A stretch of DNA of 64,000 nucleotides from Arthrobacter sp. (GTDB lineage: Bacteria; Actinomycetota; Actinomycetes; Actinomycetales; Micrococcaceae): NCBI RefSeq assembly GCF_031179985.1, contig NZ_JAPSHJ010000001.1, forward strand, positions 133,392 to 197,391, read 5' to 3'. The notes beneath the pieces are model-generated. The model was not told where the DNA came from. It saw only the letters and a program-made list of their open reading frames with translations, and did not search any database. Of this stretch, positions 63,467 to 64,000 are shown piece by piece; the first letter of the stretch is position 1; each line of letters opens with the position of its first letter. A program made the translations under genes and the position numbers.

Positions 63467-64000
63467 CTACTCCCGGGCCGAGGGTTCAGCAAACCACAGC
63501 TTGGTTTCGCCGTATTTGCGTTCCGCAAATCGCTCCATTGAGGCAGGCCATTGGGGTTCGGGGGTCCGTGACGATCGTTCGACCACCACCACGGCAGCGT
63601 CGGCGAGATGTCCGGACAGTTTCTCCAGCACAGCGGCGAGGGCCCCCTCATCCAGCGGATAGGGCGGATCCAGGAACACCAGATCCCATAGAACTCCCGC
63701 CTCTGCCCGTTCAAGAAACGGCTCCACCTTTGACCTGTGAACCGAGACGTTCTTGCCGCCCAGCGCTGTGTTGATCATGTCCGCATTCCGCTGGCAGACG
63801 GCGCTTGCCTTCGCATCGAATTCCACGAGGTCTACGGCTTCAGCACCACGGCTGGCGCTTTCTACGCCCAACGATCCGGAACCCGCATAGAGATCCAGAA
63901 CCCTGGCCCCGGCGATGACGTCGAAGGCCTCCAGTCGGGAAAACAATGCCTCCTTGACCCTGTCCGTGGTGGGCCGTGTCAACGAACCCGGGACGCTGAC
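63467..64000 (-). CDS. rsmD: 16S rRNA (guanine966-N2)-methyltransferase RsmD, partial
   Basis: Methylates G966 of 16S rRNA in the 30S subunit. The visible 177 codons read from SVPGSLTRPTTDRVKEALFSRL through VLDLYAGSGSLGVESASRGA (SAM site) and FLDPPYPL (catalytic NPPY-like), to the end AEPSARE. The frame stays open to base 64000, so the N-terminal start (about 20 residues by family length) lies outside. A TTG at 63982 inside the gene would look like a start but would cut off conserved residues. It is convergent with the spermidine-synthase-like gene. Confidence 0.94.
   Translation of the reverse strand, partial: VSVPGSLTRPTTDRVKEALFSRLEAFDVIAGARVLDLYAGSGSLGVESASRGAEAVDLVEFDAKASAVCQRNADMINTALGGKNVSVHRSKVEPFLERAEAGVLWDLVFLDPPYPLDEGALAAVLEKLSGHLADAAVVVVERSSRTPEPQWPASMERFAERKYGETKLWFAEPSARE

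Noticed and set aside
63467..63982. A complete short methyltransferase starting at TTG 63982
   Set aside because: The frame continues to the edge with RsmD residues (SVPGSLTRPTTD), so the gene is truncated by the window.

Overview
The window is a high-GC, densely packed stretch of a chromosome that looks like core genome of an Arthrobacter/Pseudarthrobacter-type actinobacterium (Micrococcaceae). The evidence is the fabD-fabH-acpP-fabF cluster preceded by a PucR-type (FasR-like) regulator, a homodimeric-type aceE beside DUF3052 and an AhpE-like peroxiredoxin, the long (about 490 aa) GAPDH, DUF3145 and DUF2469 proteins, two tandem signal peptidases, and many GTG/TTG starts. No rRNA, CRISPR array, insertion sequence, prophage or integron was found.

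Layout. 1-8 kb: N-terminus of a probable glycosyltransferase, oligoribonuclease, tRNA-His, peptide deformylase, a membrane-anchored HNH protein, a long GAPDH, RNase P RNA, YaaA, a coiled-coil zinc-ribbon protein and a Nif3 protein. 8-14 kb: msrA, cysteine synthesis (cysK-cysE), 6-phosphogluconate dehydrogenase with a divergent GntR regulator, and a D-hydroxyacid dehydrogenase. 14-20 kb: ECF sigma factor plus membrane partner, a methyltransferase, an MFS transporter next to an IclR regulator, a small unknown gene and tRNA-Val. 20-31 kb: sirtuin, peroxiredoxin-DUF3052, aceE, the fatty-acid synthesis cluster and DUF3145. 31-41 kb, all on the minus strand: rpsP-khpA, rimM-trmD, rplS, lepB-lepB-rnhB-DUF2469, then yraN-comM-dprA-xerC. 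41-50 kb: small unknown gene, VOC protein, amidohydrolase, TPP riboswitch-thiC, alpha/beta hydrolase, ffh and a short glucose-6-phosphate dehydrogenase. 50-64 kb: amt-glnK, an MFS transporter, ftsY, smc, mutM, rnc, rpmF, YceD, coaD, an aminotransferase with a spermidine-synthase-like protein, and partial rsmD.

Functional threads: translation and protein export (def, rpsP, rimM, trmD, rplS, ffh, ftsY, lepB x2, rpmF, rnc, rnpB); carbon entry and NADPH supply (gap, gnd, zwf-like, aceE); de novo fatty acid synthesis with its own regulator; cysteine synthesis and oxidative repair (cysK, cysE, msrA, peroxiredoxin, YaaA); nitrogen sensing (amt-glnK with a candidate GlnR box); and DNA maintenance and uptake (smc, mutM, xerC, dprA, comM).

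The window is largely ordinary housekeeping DNA, and no convincing new multi-gene system was seen. The best leads are regulatory or hypothetical: an ECF sigma factor with a cysteine-poor, non-ZAS membrane partner and a hairpin at its start codon; repeated TGAACAC motifs shared by an MFS transporter and an IclR gene; a GlnR-like box before amt; two stable hairpins between acpP and fabF; a YceD gene whose best Shine-Dalgarno site points at an AUA codon; and several unassigned inverted repeats. Starts were chosen from Shine-Dalgarno sites and family N-termini, so they often differ from the longest reading frame.
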